64,000 nucleotides of DNA from Paramecium sonneborni (lineage: Eukaryota > Ciliophora > Oligohymenophorea > Peniculida > Parameciidae), in assembly GCA_905182985.1 (NCBI GenBank), contig CAJJDN010000012.1, forward strand, positions 131,857-195,856. The letters run 5' to 3'. The position numbers and the translations under genes were made by a program. The notes under the pieces are model-generated. The model searched no databases. It was given only the letters and a program-made list of their open reading frames with translations, and was not told the DNA's origin. Below, piece after piece: positions 36,615 through 47,824 of this stretch (within the stretch, counting starts at the first letter, position 1; the number at the start of each line of letters is the position of its first letter).

Positions 36615-39006
36615 GGAAATAATATTTCTCTTTGTAATATACCACTATTATCAGGTTTATTATTTCTCTCTTAACTAAAAAGCCCAAAATTTTCAGATGA
36701 ATCATCATCAAAGTCTTTTTTTAACTAAGATTTTGATTTACTCTACCTCATTTATTTTACCTTTTTTCTTAAAATATATTTTATTCTATGACTCAATTTT
36801 TATTCCACTAGATCGAAATCTATAAATTATGAAACTTCAAATATATCTCGTATTTCTTTGCCTAATTTATCTATTAACTATTCATTCACTCTTCCTAATT
36901 CTTTTTAAGGATCATTTATTTTATCATAAGCCTTTTCTCATTAAATTTTATTTACTTTATATAATTTTTAATATGCTTTAATAGATGAAGGAATTCCTGC
37001 TTTTTTAGCATCTGAATGTTTCTTCATAGCCAATTAAGCAATTTAACCCACTGACATAGATGAATTTGAATTTTCTGTTAATTTTTATCTAATTTATTAT
37101 TAAAATTTACGTATAAACTTCTACTCTACTTGGCAATTTTTTCTCTTCAAAAAGTGATATTATTTGTTTAGGAGCAAAATTAAACAAGATTTATTAATTT
37201 TTATCTAACATTAATTCCTTTAATAAATTAATTTCTTTAACTTTTTCTAAAATAACATAGATGTCAATATCAGAATTTATTCTATCTCTAAAACATAATT
37301 AAATTATATTATATACACTGCTTTCATTAACAGTATAGAAGTTCTATCTTTAAAACATCTACCACCTGTCATTTGATGACAAAGGAATTTAAATGTAAAT
37401 TAAATTGGTTAAGCTCTAGTTAGAACTTAAGAAATCTAAGATGTTAAATATTCTTTTCGACTTTTAAAACCAAGTTTTGAAACTATTTCTTCTTATTGCT
37501 TTTAAAATTCTGATTTTATTTCTGAAGATGTATTTTTTATCATCTACTTTTAGTTTGTTGTATTATAAGGAGTATCTTCATTAGGAATTTATATTCGAAT
37601 CTCCTCATCTTATAAAGGTTAAGTGAGTGATTTCTTAGGAGGCAAATTTGAATCTTATATTTCTAATATTTTAGGTGTTTATGTCTTTTTTTTTATTTAA
37701 GTAATTTTCTTAACTAAGTCATCATTTCTAATCTTTTAAGAATTTTTGCTATTATCAAAATTAAAATCATAAACTTTATTTGCAAGTTCAATTAAATCTA
37801 TTAAATATTTATTTAGATTTCATACATTATTATTTATTATAAAATGCAACAAAAAATCCCAAAAATACAACTACTATATTGACAAAACCACCTAAGTACG
37901 ATAAAAGGTCATCAACTTTTTAAAATTATCTTGTGATATATTTTGTATAAGGACTTCTTCTAAAATACAAAGCTATGTATTATTTATCTGTTGGAGATCC
38001 CAAAGTAGTAATATCTCTGAAATCAGCAGGTTCTTTCATAAATACATTTTCTATTTGTTCATCATCAAAGACTGGAACTAAGCTCTAATCAGTTTTGATT
38101 TAATATTTTTTAAAAAATATGTCTGATTAACGTGATAACTTAAAAGGAACAAATTAAAAGTAGACTTCGTCATCTAAATAACCTTATAGGTATTCTGTTG
38201 GTTTTGATGGATTAACAACAGTGTTAGTCATGTATCTAGATATAAAATGATTTCAAATACATCCTTATCCTATAAGAACCTTCACTTGATAACCATGAAT
38301 TCATTACATCTTGAGATGCACAATTTGGATGCCAAGTTAAATAAGCATTTTTTGAAGTATCATTTTTACAATCTGTTATTTCAATTTTTGCAAAATCTAA
38401 ATACTCACTAGAATATCTACCACCTACAGTCAATGAGTAATTGAGTCTATATTATATATTAAGAAATTACTCTGGACAAAGCCATGTTGATAATCCTAAT
38501 TAATTATATTGGTCTGTAAAATTAAGATCATATTTATCGAATATTTTTTGAAATCTATCTAATGTACAAGGGACTAAATTTGTTAGATTTTCATATTTAA
38601 TCGTTGTTCCATTACTCAACCTTACATATGTTCTTTATTTTATAATATAAATATACCTGGCTTTTATTGAAATGTTAAAAAATGGATTTGTATTGAAGGC
38701 TGTTTTTTATTCGATTGAAATAGCAAACATAAAATTATCTGATGTAAATTTTATTCTATCAGGGTTTTCTTCAAATACTGTTTATGTCTCTGCAGTAATA
38801 TTAGTCTTTCCTAAAAAATCAATTATGTTTGATTAAAAAAATATAGCAACAATTGCCACAATCATACAAGATAAAATTCCTCCTCCTCCAGTTTTATATT
38901 AATCTTCTCCATTTAGGTTTAAGGATATACTTTATCCAAACAGATCAATTTGTTTAAAAACTAATGATTTTAAAAAATAAATACATTATTGAGACTTTGC
39001 TATCAT
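36599..39006 (-). CDS. Large two-span ciliate membrane protein
   Basis: Five introns of 25, 28, 29, 22 and 24 nt leave 759 residues. The family layout is clear: IDLFGQSISLNLNGEDQYKTGGGGILSC, then membrane segment MIVAIVAIFF. A 380-residue extracellular region follows with NNSTs and Cys (DCKNDTSKNA, HPNCASQDV). The signature YLGGFVNIVVVFLGFFVAFYNK is the second membrane segment. A 330-residue cytosolic tail (IELANKVYDFNF, Lys/Ser/Gln-rich) ends in QREILFPHRNF. Related to the gene at 11790-13340 by architecture. Function not established. Its stop codon overlaps the 3' end of the gene at 36069-36614 on the other strand. Confidence 0.75.
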
Positions 39007-39538
39007 TCTTAATTTATAATAAATATTAATTACTAAAGTAATTTCAAAAAAAATGAACATTTATTGATGTATCATATTTTTTAATTTTATGTTTCTAACT
39101 TTAATCAATTTGTTTTCTAATCAGAATTCAAAAAGAGTAAATAGTGATAAAAATTAAATTAGGTTAAATTTTTTCAAATATCATAAATATACACTATTTT
39201 TAACGATCTTTGAATTTCTATTTTCTTTAATTATATTCAAATAATATCAAAATAATATTTTTTTATAAAAAAATAATCGAAATTCCTTTTATGCATTTTA
39301 TAAAATAATATATTTCTCAAAAATACAAATTCATAAAAGCTAAAAATCTTTAATCATATAATATAGTAATTTTAAGTTATACCAATTATTTTCATGATTA
39401 ATTAGATTTAAAAGTTAATTAGAAGAGAGATTTTGTTAAGTTATATATATTGATTATTAAGGGTTATTAAAAATTAGTTATAAATTGTTTTATAATAAAA
39501 TTTGAGCGCCTTAATTTAAAAAGCATATATAAATTTAT
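39007..39538. other. Intergenic AT-rich stretch
   Basis: Promoter of the membrane protein gene and 3' region of the Siva-like gene. No coding frame recognised. Confidence 0.5.
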
Positions 39539-39982
39539 TCATTAATTCTAACTACAATGTAAGCAAGAAACAAAATCTCCATTATGGAGATAAATTTTAA
39601 CACTACAAATTAAACAGCAGAGTTATCCACAATAATAACATTAATATATGCATTTTTGACAAGCTAATCGAGAACATTCAACACATATTGTATTTGCATT
39701 TAATGGTTTTGTATCACAGTTTTTACAAACTAAATTAGTTTCTTCTTCAGTTTCCATAATTTGTTCATTTTACTTTTGTTATTTATAAACTGAATGATTA
39801 TAAAAAGAAATACAATAACTAATGAATTCTTATTTTGATACACTTTTTTTCGTAATTGGAATGCTTTAATTATTTCGTTAATCAGATAGTTTCATTAAGG
39901 ATAGTTCTTTTGCTAAATCATTATTAATTTCCTTAAAAACTTCTTATCGAACTTCATAGTAGTATGGACTTTGGCGGAACAT
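39539..39982 (-). CDS. Siva-like cysteine-rich zinc-binding protein
   Basis: A single intronless frame of 147 residues. The C-terminal half has the Siva-type series of CxxC pairs: CKNCDTK, CVECSRLACQKC, CYYCGQLCCLIC, then SCLHC at the very end. Animal Siva shows the same spacing of RING-like Cys pairs at its C-terminus. The N-terminal half is helical (YYYEVRQEVFKEINNDLAKE). In animals Siva is linked to apoptosis and DHODH-related mitochondrial metabolism; whether that applies in ciliates is unknown. It is divergent from the SAXO-like gene with 38 bp between the start codons. Confidence 0.7.
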
Positions 39983-40020
39983 TTTTACTGCAAATTTTAA
40001 TAATAAATAAAATTTATTGA

Positions 40021-40853
40021 ATGAATAAGTAAGTTTAGAATGGTTTTAAGACTCCAGATAAATCATCACAAAAGTTATCCTAATATAATGGAAAATGTGT
40101 ATGCTAGATTTGTACATGTGGAAAAGATAAATGTCCTCCTTAATAATTGCATGTTAATCCATCACATTTTGATACTACAAATCGTAAATCTTATGTAAAA
40201 TGGGATATTAAGAAAACTAAACCTATAGTACCTGAATAATATCGAATTAATCTTGGAACCTAATCATTTGTTTCATCTTATTAAAGAGATTACACTCCTT
40301 AAAAAACTCCAGAAAGACAAACTAGAAAAACTTAAGAAACTACAATACCATTTCATAGACCCTTTATTTCATCTACAGAATATAATCAAAAATATCAACC
40401 TTATGATACTATGGCTGTATCCATGAAGCCTTAATATTTTTATTAAGAGAACCCAAATAAATTATAAACTAGCACAACATACAGTGAAAACTTTAAAGTT
40501 TAACCAATATCAAATTAATATTAAATCAAACATCATGATTAGTCATTTACTCCTACCAAAGTTTAATTTAATGCTAATTCAAAATATTAAGAAGATTATA
40601 CAGCATAAAAAGGGTCAAGAGCAACTCCGATAAAACATAATAATTAATCACCTTTTGGAGGAGTTAACTTTGAAAAGTTTTCATCTTATTAAAAAGATTA
40701 TTAACAACTTGACGAAGATACTTATAAAAAACCTTAATGTCCAATTAGAATGCTTCCAGTTCCAGATAGGTAATATTTATTATCACAATTAATAGAAGTA
40801 AGAGTCCTAACAAACATTTAATGTTTAGTGCTTAGAAAAATGATTGGGAATGA
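40021..40853 (+). CDS. SAXO/FAM154-like stabilizer of axonemal microtubules
   Basis: One 26-nt intron (40770-40795) leaves 268 residues. The N-terminal Cys cluster KCVCQICTCGKDKCPP matches the SAXO Mn-N motif. Several Mn-like repeats follow with the pattern T-x-Y-x-x-x-(F/Y)-x-x-x-x (FVSSYQRDYTPQKTP; TTYSENFKVQPI; FSSYQKDYQQL). Established: SAXO/MAP6-related proteins bind along doublet microtubules inside cilia and basal bodies. The protein is basic and Gln/Ser/Pro-rich with no globular domain, as expected. Confidence 0.85.
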
Positions 40854-41205
40854 GTTAACTAATTAAATTTTATTCAATTCCTTATTAAATTAACTTAATT
40901 TTATTTATTTAACAATTATTCAATCACTGTCTTATACCATTTTTATATTATATAAATTTAATAATTTATATTATTTTTTAAGGAATATTTTAAAGATTAA
41001 GTATTTAACCAAAATACAATATTTAAGTAAAAATAAATATAACTTGACAGAATTAGATTTCAAAATTGGATTATTTAAAAAGAAAATTCATATTTCAAAA
41101 TCAAAAAAATAATTTTCTATACTTTAGACATAAGAGAAATTCTGTAGTTTATAACTTAAATATTATTATTAAATTCTAATTTTCTTCAATTATTTGAAAA
41201 ATTTA
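40854..41205. other. Convergent intergenic region
   Basis: AT-rich sequence between the SAXO-like stop and the stop of the next minus-strand gene. Nothing recognised. Confidence 0.5.
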
Positions 41206-41693
41206 TCAAAAAATATTGTTAAAAGTTTTATCTTTTTTTATATCAAATATAGTCAATGGATCAAAGCTATCATCATTTTTTTTTGAACTTTAAAACAACT
41301 ATGGAAATTTATAATTTTTCCAAACTTTAATTTTTTTCTCATGTAACTTTAAGATTCTACTTTTATATCGATTCTATTATCTATTTTTTAATTAAAACTA
41401 CGTTAATAATAACCAAATACTAGATAATCAACTAATTAAACATCTTAGATAACACCAACTATTTCTGAATCTTATAAAGAATATTGCCTTTATTATCTGA
41501 AATTACATCTTATAGCTTTATTTCCTTCTGTTTTTGAATCTATTGTTTAAGGCCTAGATGTTGGAGGCTTAGTAGATGGACAAAAAAAGTCACTACGCTT
41601 TTTGTATTCTTTCGACCAACTTCTTTATTCTGATTCATCCATTTTTATATTCAAAAATCTTGGTTTTGGACTACAAAATGAATACTAACTCAT
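41206..41693 (-). CDS. Unknown protein with one poly-A frame break
   Basis: ATG 41693 opens MSQYSFCSPKPRFLNIKM and a frame of about 140 codons (KKRSDFFCPSTKPPTSRP; DVQLVDYLVFGYYQRSF). At the run of nine A near 41265-41275 on the minus strand the sense continues in another frame (NDDSFDPLTIFDIKKDK) to TGA at 41206. The length is 2 modulo 3, consistent with one missing A. No family recognised. Confidence 0.5.
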
Positions 41694-41748
41694 TTTAAAT
41701 AATTCTAATATTGATAAATAATAATCTTTAATATAAAACTAATTAAAA

Positions 41749-43650
41749 TCATATTGATATTTAGACACCATATTTCTTGAGTTCATCAATTTTTTTTTTC
41801 GCTTTAGATGCTATTAATGAATTTTGGTTCAAATAAAATAATCTCAATTAAGTTTGAGGATTTTATTTTAAAAGAACTAAAATAAAATCAAGACATTTTT
41901 CAGTTAATAAATTTTATTAAAGATGGAAAGTATGAATTCTAAATTTTGAAAAATATATTTTACTTGGATTCTTATAAATTTAAGAGTAATTTGTGAAATA
42001 ATTCATCAACTAACAAGCATTTACTTAATTTCAAGACTTTAATATTTTAAGTACCTTTTAAATATTCTCCAAGAATTTAGATAATTTAATCATTAAAATC
42101 TAGATTAAAAAAAAATGATACCAATCTAACTTAAATCTACAATTTCATTTTTATCTTAATGAATGATAGTTAAAGTATTAGATAATTTTTCATTCATTTT
42201 TTAGTTGTTAGTAAATCTTTTATGTTATTTTTAATTGCTATTTTAATTACTGTTACTAAATTTTGAAGACTTTTATATTAATGAAGTATCAATCATCTCA
42301 CTATTTGATAAAGTAGCACATCTTTCTTTTAATCTAGTATGTTATGACTAGACTGAATTAAAGTTGATCTACTTAGATATATCAAATGCAGGTGAAGCTG
42401 GTTATGTAGGTTATTGAGAAAATACTTCTGAATTTCTTTTACCTCTTACAATTTCAATTTATAAGGGTTTTTTTTCTGGTATTTTAATTATTTCATTTTA
42501 AGGTTATTTATCATCTAATAAATAATCAGATTATTCATTTAATATATTCTTATCAGACAGATTTGAAGATATAGGCAATAGAGAATCTTACTTACCAACT
42601 TCTAATTTTTTATTATTTAATCCCATTAATTAAGAAATATAATTAGAAATTACTTAAATTGGTACCTAGATTTCATGAGATTTCTAAGTTGAATCAATTA
42701 AAATAGTTATTGATTCTTTGATAAGATTAAATTATTTCAATATAGTTTAACCAGAATTAATAATGATTTAGTCAAACTTTCTAAATTTAGATTATTATGA
42801 TTCATCCACTAATTGGCTTAATTAATAACTAGCTTAATTAAGCCATTAATCTGCTTCACCTTATAATTGTGAAAATTCAAAATCTATTTTATTGAGAATG
42901 ATTTCTTATGAATTTTCATAAGCCTAATTTATTTTCTATAGAGTTTGGTTCTTGATTTCTTCAATTTATTTATTTAAATCATTAAAGTATAATTCAATTT
43001 TAGATTTGATGCAACATTATTATTGATTAAATCCTAATTATAATAATTATTATAGTTATTCTTTATTATTTCTTTCAGTTTGAATTTATTTATATAAACA
43101 AGATATTTCATTAACAGTAAATTCTATTTATTTCCAGAACTAATCAATAGGAAGATAATTATGGAATTTATGAGGGCCAAATAAAGCACAGTTAACACAA
43201 ATGCATTAACCATCTTCCTGACATATAAGTTCTAATTCTTTTTGATGTAATTAGCATATGGAAGTCTTTGGGATAGCTTCTGTGAATGTAAATTATGATG
43301 TAGATTTTTCAGAGTAATATTAAGCCACATCTTTAGTAGAATTTGTAATTTGTTGATCATCAGGAGTATTAAAAGTTGGTAAATATTGCCTTGATGATTA
43401 TTAAGCCTTTTTAAGCATAGTTAAAATGCTTTAATTTTAAGGAAAGCATTTTTGATCTCTATGAACATTACATTCAATTCTTAAATAATATTAATAGATA
43501 CCCATCTTCGTTACATTTTAAGGTTTGATCTCCAGATATATATTAATGAACACATTAATAGCAAACTGAATGTCCACAACTTGGTAAAACAAATGGAGAA
43601 TGACTTGCTTAATTGAATTCAATCTAACATTGACAGCATTAAAATTCCAT
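41749..43650 (-). CDS. RING, B-box, coiled-coil and leucine-rich repeat protein
   Basis: Three introns (22, 22 and 25 nt) leave 610 residues. RING: CCQCQIEF..., SCGHSVCYQCV, then KCNEDG and ECNVHRDQKC. B-box: ICQLHQKELELICQEDGQCICVNCALFGPHKFH. A coiled coil (IKSKIELYFNDLNKQIEEIK) and a Ser/Gln linker follow. The C-terminal 100 residues carry leucine-rich repeats (NIKVLKLSKCLLVDELFHKL; IHTFHLQQNLLTEKCLDFIL; QLRLFYLNQNSL). RING/B-box/coiled-coil proteins (TRIM type) are ubiquitin ligases that recognise targets through the C-terminal domain; here the recognition part would be LRRs. The RING is compact and its last Cys pair is less regular, so ligase activity is inferred. Confidence 0.75.
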
Positions 43651-43688
43651 TAATATTTATATTATTTTAATGTACTGTGATTAAATTT

Positions 43689-44183
43689 TCATCTATAACT
43701 CTTTTATCTTCTAGCTCTGGCACCTTTACCACCAAATTTTCTTGGTTCGCATCTTCTTGGATCAGCAACTAAGAGTGTTCTGTCATATTACAATAAGAGA
43801 TCTTTGATTTCTCTCTTTTAAGTTTCATCTACATATTTTTGATAGTATGCAACAATTCCTTTACTAATTGCCTAAACAATATAAGATTGCTATACTACCT
43901 ATCTGATAGCATATATTTATGCAGTTGTACCACCACCTCTGACAGTGACTCTAATGTCTAATCTACCTGTTCTGACTTAACCAAGAAGCAAAAGTGGTTC
44001 AAGAGCCTTTTATCTTAAAGGAGCTGGGTTCACCAATTCAATTGGGGCACCATTTACTCTAACCAAACCTTTTCATCTAATTTAACAAGTACCCTTTCCT
44101 TCTCTTACACTTGCACTTGCAACAGCATTCTTCTTTCTACCAAATGTTTGAACCAATTTTGGTTTTGTTTGAGGAGTTGACAT
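43689..44183 (-). CDS. RPS16: Ribosomal protein uS9 (RPS16)
   Basis: Without splicing there is an in-frame TGA; removing a 24-nt intron (44069-44092, GTACTTG...AAAAG) gives a clean 156-residue protein: [88 protein letters not shown] and the universal C-terminus QKSYR. Established: a small-subunit protein whose C-terminal tail contacts P-site tRNA. Cytosolic. Confidence 0.97.
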
Positions 44184-44233
44184 ATCCAATAATTAAATTA
44201 TTTAATTTAATCAATTTTTTATATTAACTGACA

Positions 44234-44398
44234 ATGCAACACAAATTGGATAAGATTGAATACTATAATAACCTTGCTAATATTGCTATCAACTAATGCA
44301 AAAAGAATCATAAACATACTCAATCTATGCAATTAAAGCTTTTAAAGAAATAATATTATCGTACTATTGAAAACAGACTTTAAGAATAATATACTTGA
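44234..44398 (+). CDS. Micro-ORF of 54 codons
   Basis: ATG 44234 to TGA 44396-44398, no intron: MQHKLDKIEYYNNLANIAIN then Lys/Gln/His-rich to RLQEQYT. It sits between the divergent RPS16 start (50 bp away) and the convergent CFAP53 stop (15 bp away). The amino-acid composition is coding-like (balanced, amphipathic helix), unlike random AT-rich frames nearby. No family recognised; it could also be a chance frame. Confidence 0.4.
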
Positions 44399-44413
44399 AT
44401 TTATTATAATATT

Positions 44414-45995
44414 TCAATAAGGTCTTTATTTTCTAAGTTCATCGAGCAAAGCACGTCCTTTTGCTTTTTCCATCTCTATTTTCTTATCATACTCCTCCTT
44501 TTATCTTCGAAGAGCTTCTTCTTCTTATTATTTTTTATCTCTTAATAATTATTATCTTTATTTTTTCTCATCCATTTGATTTAACAAATTGTGTTTTGTT
44601 TACATAATTTTCTTCAATTATATTACATATATACATCTTATTCTATTCTTTATTTTTCTTCCTATTCTTTTTAATATAAATCCATTTATCGTTATAATTC
44701 TACTTTATCCTATGATTTGATATTCTTTTCATCTTCTATAATTTTCTTTTTTATTTCTACATTTTCAGCTCTCTAAGCATAAACTTCATACATTAATTTT
44801 ACTCTAGCATCCTAAAATAATTAAATATTTATACATCTTCCGCCTTCCATTTAGCTTCCTTAGTTTCCCATTAACGAGCATTTTCCTCATTTATCAACCT
44901 TTCTTTCAACTAATCATTTGAATTATATTCATTATTTCTATTTTTAAAATTAAGTAAAAATTATCTAGTTTCTTCTTTTTATCTAAGTTTTTCAGCTTAT
45001 TCCATTCTAGCAATTGCTTCTTCTCTTTCTAATACTTATTAAATCATCTCTTTATCTTATAATTTCTCTTCTTATTTTATTTATTTTTTGTAATCTTTCT
45101 ATTATTCATTATTCAAAGCAATTTCTTAATTAATTTCCTTTTTATAATTCAAATATTAATTCTCTCTTTATTTATGTCTTTCATCTTCTCTTTTCCATTC
45201 TTCTTTCTAAATTGATTATGTTTAATAATATTACAAGCATTTATTTCTCTTATTCAATTTCATCTTTGATTCTTTAGTACTTATTAACATTCATTTAAGT
45301 TTGAATTCCCAATACTTTATTTCTTTCATCAACTTTTGCTTTCTATTCAATCTCTTTTTCTTTTTCTAGTCTTTCTTTCTTTAGAATTTCTCTTCTATAT
45401 AATTCAGCATAAATCATTTCCTCTATTTTGAATAATATATATCCATATTACCTTCATATTAATCTTCTAACATTTTCTATTTTTCCATCATTTACATGTT
45501 TCTATAAGCAACAGTTTATTATTCATTAAATTATTAATTTACTAATCTGAGTTCATCTGCATTATCTCTGAACCTTCTTTCATAAGCAGCTTCTGCCTAC
45601 TTAGATCTCTCAATTTCTTTTCTTTATTTTAATTCTGCAACTTCTTTCATCATTCTCTCCTTAACCTATTCTGGAGTTTCAACCATCGCTTTAATTTCTT
45701 ATTAATATTATTCATGTTCAGCATTTAACAATGCAGCCAATTTTTCTTTTCTTTAATTTTTGTGTGCTTCAGCATCAGCTCTTATCTATTGTAATCTTAT
45801 AATATAATTATTTGCAAACCTGTTTTTAGTATATTACATATTGGCAACATCCTTTCCCTTATTTTCCCAAGCTGCGAATGTTTTTTCATAATGTTCTTAT
45901 CTTAGTTTAGTATTCAACTTGCCAACTTATTATTCTTGTTATCTGCGTTAATAGATTAATTGTTCAGAACGGTTACGAGTGGAACTTTATATCAT
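44414..45995 (-). CDS. CFAP53: CFAP53 (CCDC11)-like axonemal protein
   Basis: Introns of 29, 28, 23 and 23 nt (45423-45451, 45207-45234, 44812-44834, 44612-44634) leave 492 residues of almost continuous charged helix. Characteristic parts: LLNAEHEQYQQEIKAMVETPEQVKERM, RFRDNADELRLVNQQFNEQQ, then TPH-domain helices and the end KAKGRALLDELRKQRPY. Established: CFAP53 is a microtubule inner protein of ciliary doublets, needed for ciliary motility and left-right patterning in animals. Length and layout agree with the family (about 500 residues). Confidence 0.87.
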
Positions 45996-46194
45996 ATTTA
46001 AATTAATATTAATTATAATTAAACAATCTATTCCCTCTTTTTATCATTATCTTTATTAAATCACTCGCTTTTCATTTTCTTTAAGATTAGTTCCATTTTA
46101 ATATATCAAACATTTAAATAATTGTGAAGTAACAACATTAAACAAATTAAATTTATTTATATGTGTGTTTTAAAAATTAAACTAAATTAACTAA

Positions 46195-47633
46195 TCAAAA
46201 CTATCTACCAAATTCTCTTTCTTTTCTTAAAACAGTTCTAAATCCAGATTCTCTATTAAAATATTAATCAGGAACTTTTGACAAATATCCAGCCTCTGGA
46301 TTTATTAATTCAATTCCTTATGTAGGTGTAAAAGCAATGCTTGATGTTAATCCTCCTGTGCCACCACCAGATTGAGTTTTTGTTTAAGCAAGTCTTTATT
46401 ATAATTTCTTGCTTAAACCAATAGGCTTATCTTTCTTTATGTGTAATTTAACCTTACCTATTCCTTAACTTAACATTCCCAATCCAATTCCTGTATCTTT
46501 AATCTCATCCTCTGCCTCTAATCCAAATTTTAATCGATTTGCATATTTTCTCACTTCAGTCATAGCCAATCTTTCCTTTTATTTTCTAAATCTCTTCCCA
46601 CCTCTCCTTCTCTTCTTATTCTCATCTGGAATAGGCAAAGGCTTTTCTAATTTTGCAGGAGGAGGTTCTTATATTTTTTAATATCTTTTCATCATTTTTA
46701 TTCTTAAATCCTCTCCTACATTTCCTTTAGGACATGTCTTCATATTATCAACCCTTGCTGCTTTTGCTACATTTGTTGCTAACATCCTTACTATCTAATT
46801 TTGTAATTTTCCTGATGCCTTCTATACAATCTCTAAAGTTCCAAAATATCCAGTATTTCTATTATGCATAGCTCTACTCATTCCTAACATATTTTTCTTT
46901 ACACTTCCCATAACCTAAATATTACCTGCTGGCATATTTGCAAGCTTTTCTATTCCTCCTGCTGCTGCCATCAATTTTGAAGCCAACTGTGTACCAATTA
47001 AAGCTGAAACATTTGGAGCTATGTATTTCATTCGTGATTCAATATAGGATATTACTAATCATTTTATTTTTTATTTACTTTTCTAATTATAGCTATCCAA
47101 AGTTTCTATCTTATGACACAATTAATCTACTAATAACACATCTTCCTCTGGAAGCTATCCTATCAATGATTATTTTGCTGCTATATTCACTGCTACTACT
47201 TGTTAACCACTCAAAAGTTAAGAAAAATCTATAGCCTAAAGATCTATAGCATTTCGAATCAGTTGCACTATCTTAACATATTCTATTGGATTTATTATTA
47301 TTTTTTCTAACTCAGGAAACTTCTTATGGTATACATCCTTCAATTATTTATGAATATTTAAAATCCTTAATTTATTCAAAATCAATACTCCTAATCGATT
47401 ATTGTACTATATTCGTTTGATCTTAATATCAAATGATATTCTTCATGACTTGCATCTATTGTTTCATCTTAGATTTGATAAGCAGATACTTCTAAAACCC
47501 TTTGATAATGCTAAAGAAATTTGCTATCTTTTAGCAAAGAACAAGCAGGCTCATCTTCAACTTACTTTTTTGCCTCTACTATTTATTACTCCTCTTCATC
47601 TTCTAGATCTTACATAAAATCTTTATCAATCAT
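46195..47633 (-). CDS. PRPF31: Pre-mRNA processing factor 31 (PRPF31)
   Basis: Two introns (23 nt 47366-47388, 24 nt 47055-47078) leave 463 residues. An acidic N-terminus (DLEDEEEQQIVEA) leads to the NOP domain: IISYIESRMKYIAPNVSALIGTQLASKLM and GIEKLANMPAGNIQVMGSVKKN, then RNTGYFGTLEIVQ and MLATNVAKAARVD. The C-terminal Prp31 domain has RRRGGKRFRKQKERLAMTEVRKYANRLKFG. Established: binds the U4 snRNA 5' stem-loop with 15.5K and is required for tri-snRNP assembly, fitting an organism with many tiny introns. Confidence 0.94.
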
Positions 47634-47824
47634 GATTTTTATTTTGCTTCTATTTTAATTATTAAATCAAAAATTTATTTCCTTTATCAAAAATAAAATC
47701 AATTAATTAATTATTATAGACAGTCTTCATAATCACAAAAAATCTTCAGAATATAGAGATATCTTTGTGCTTTAATAAAATATATAATAATCAAAACTTT
47801 ATAACCACTTACAGTTTTAATATA

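Noticed and set aside
44069..44092. TGA inside RPS16 as a recoded codon
   Set aside because: It is inside a 24-nt GT..AG intron; removing it gives the normal uS9 sequence.
46440..46470. An extra 23-nt GTAAGG..AAAG intron near the end of PRPF31
   Set aside because: The sequence is in frame and coding-like (GIGKVKLHIKKDK), and its removal would shift the frame.
46938..47617. Two plus-strand frames of 98 and 71 codons
   Set aside because: They are antisense to PRPF31, whose domains are unmistakable on the minus strand.
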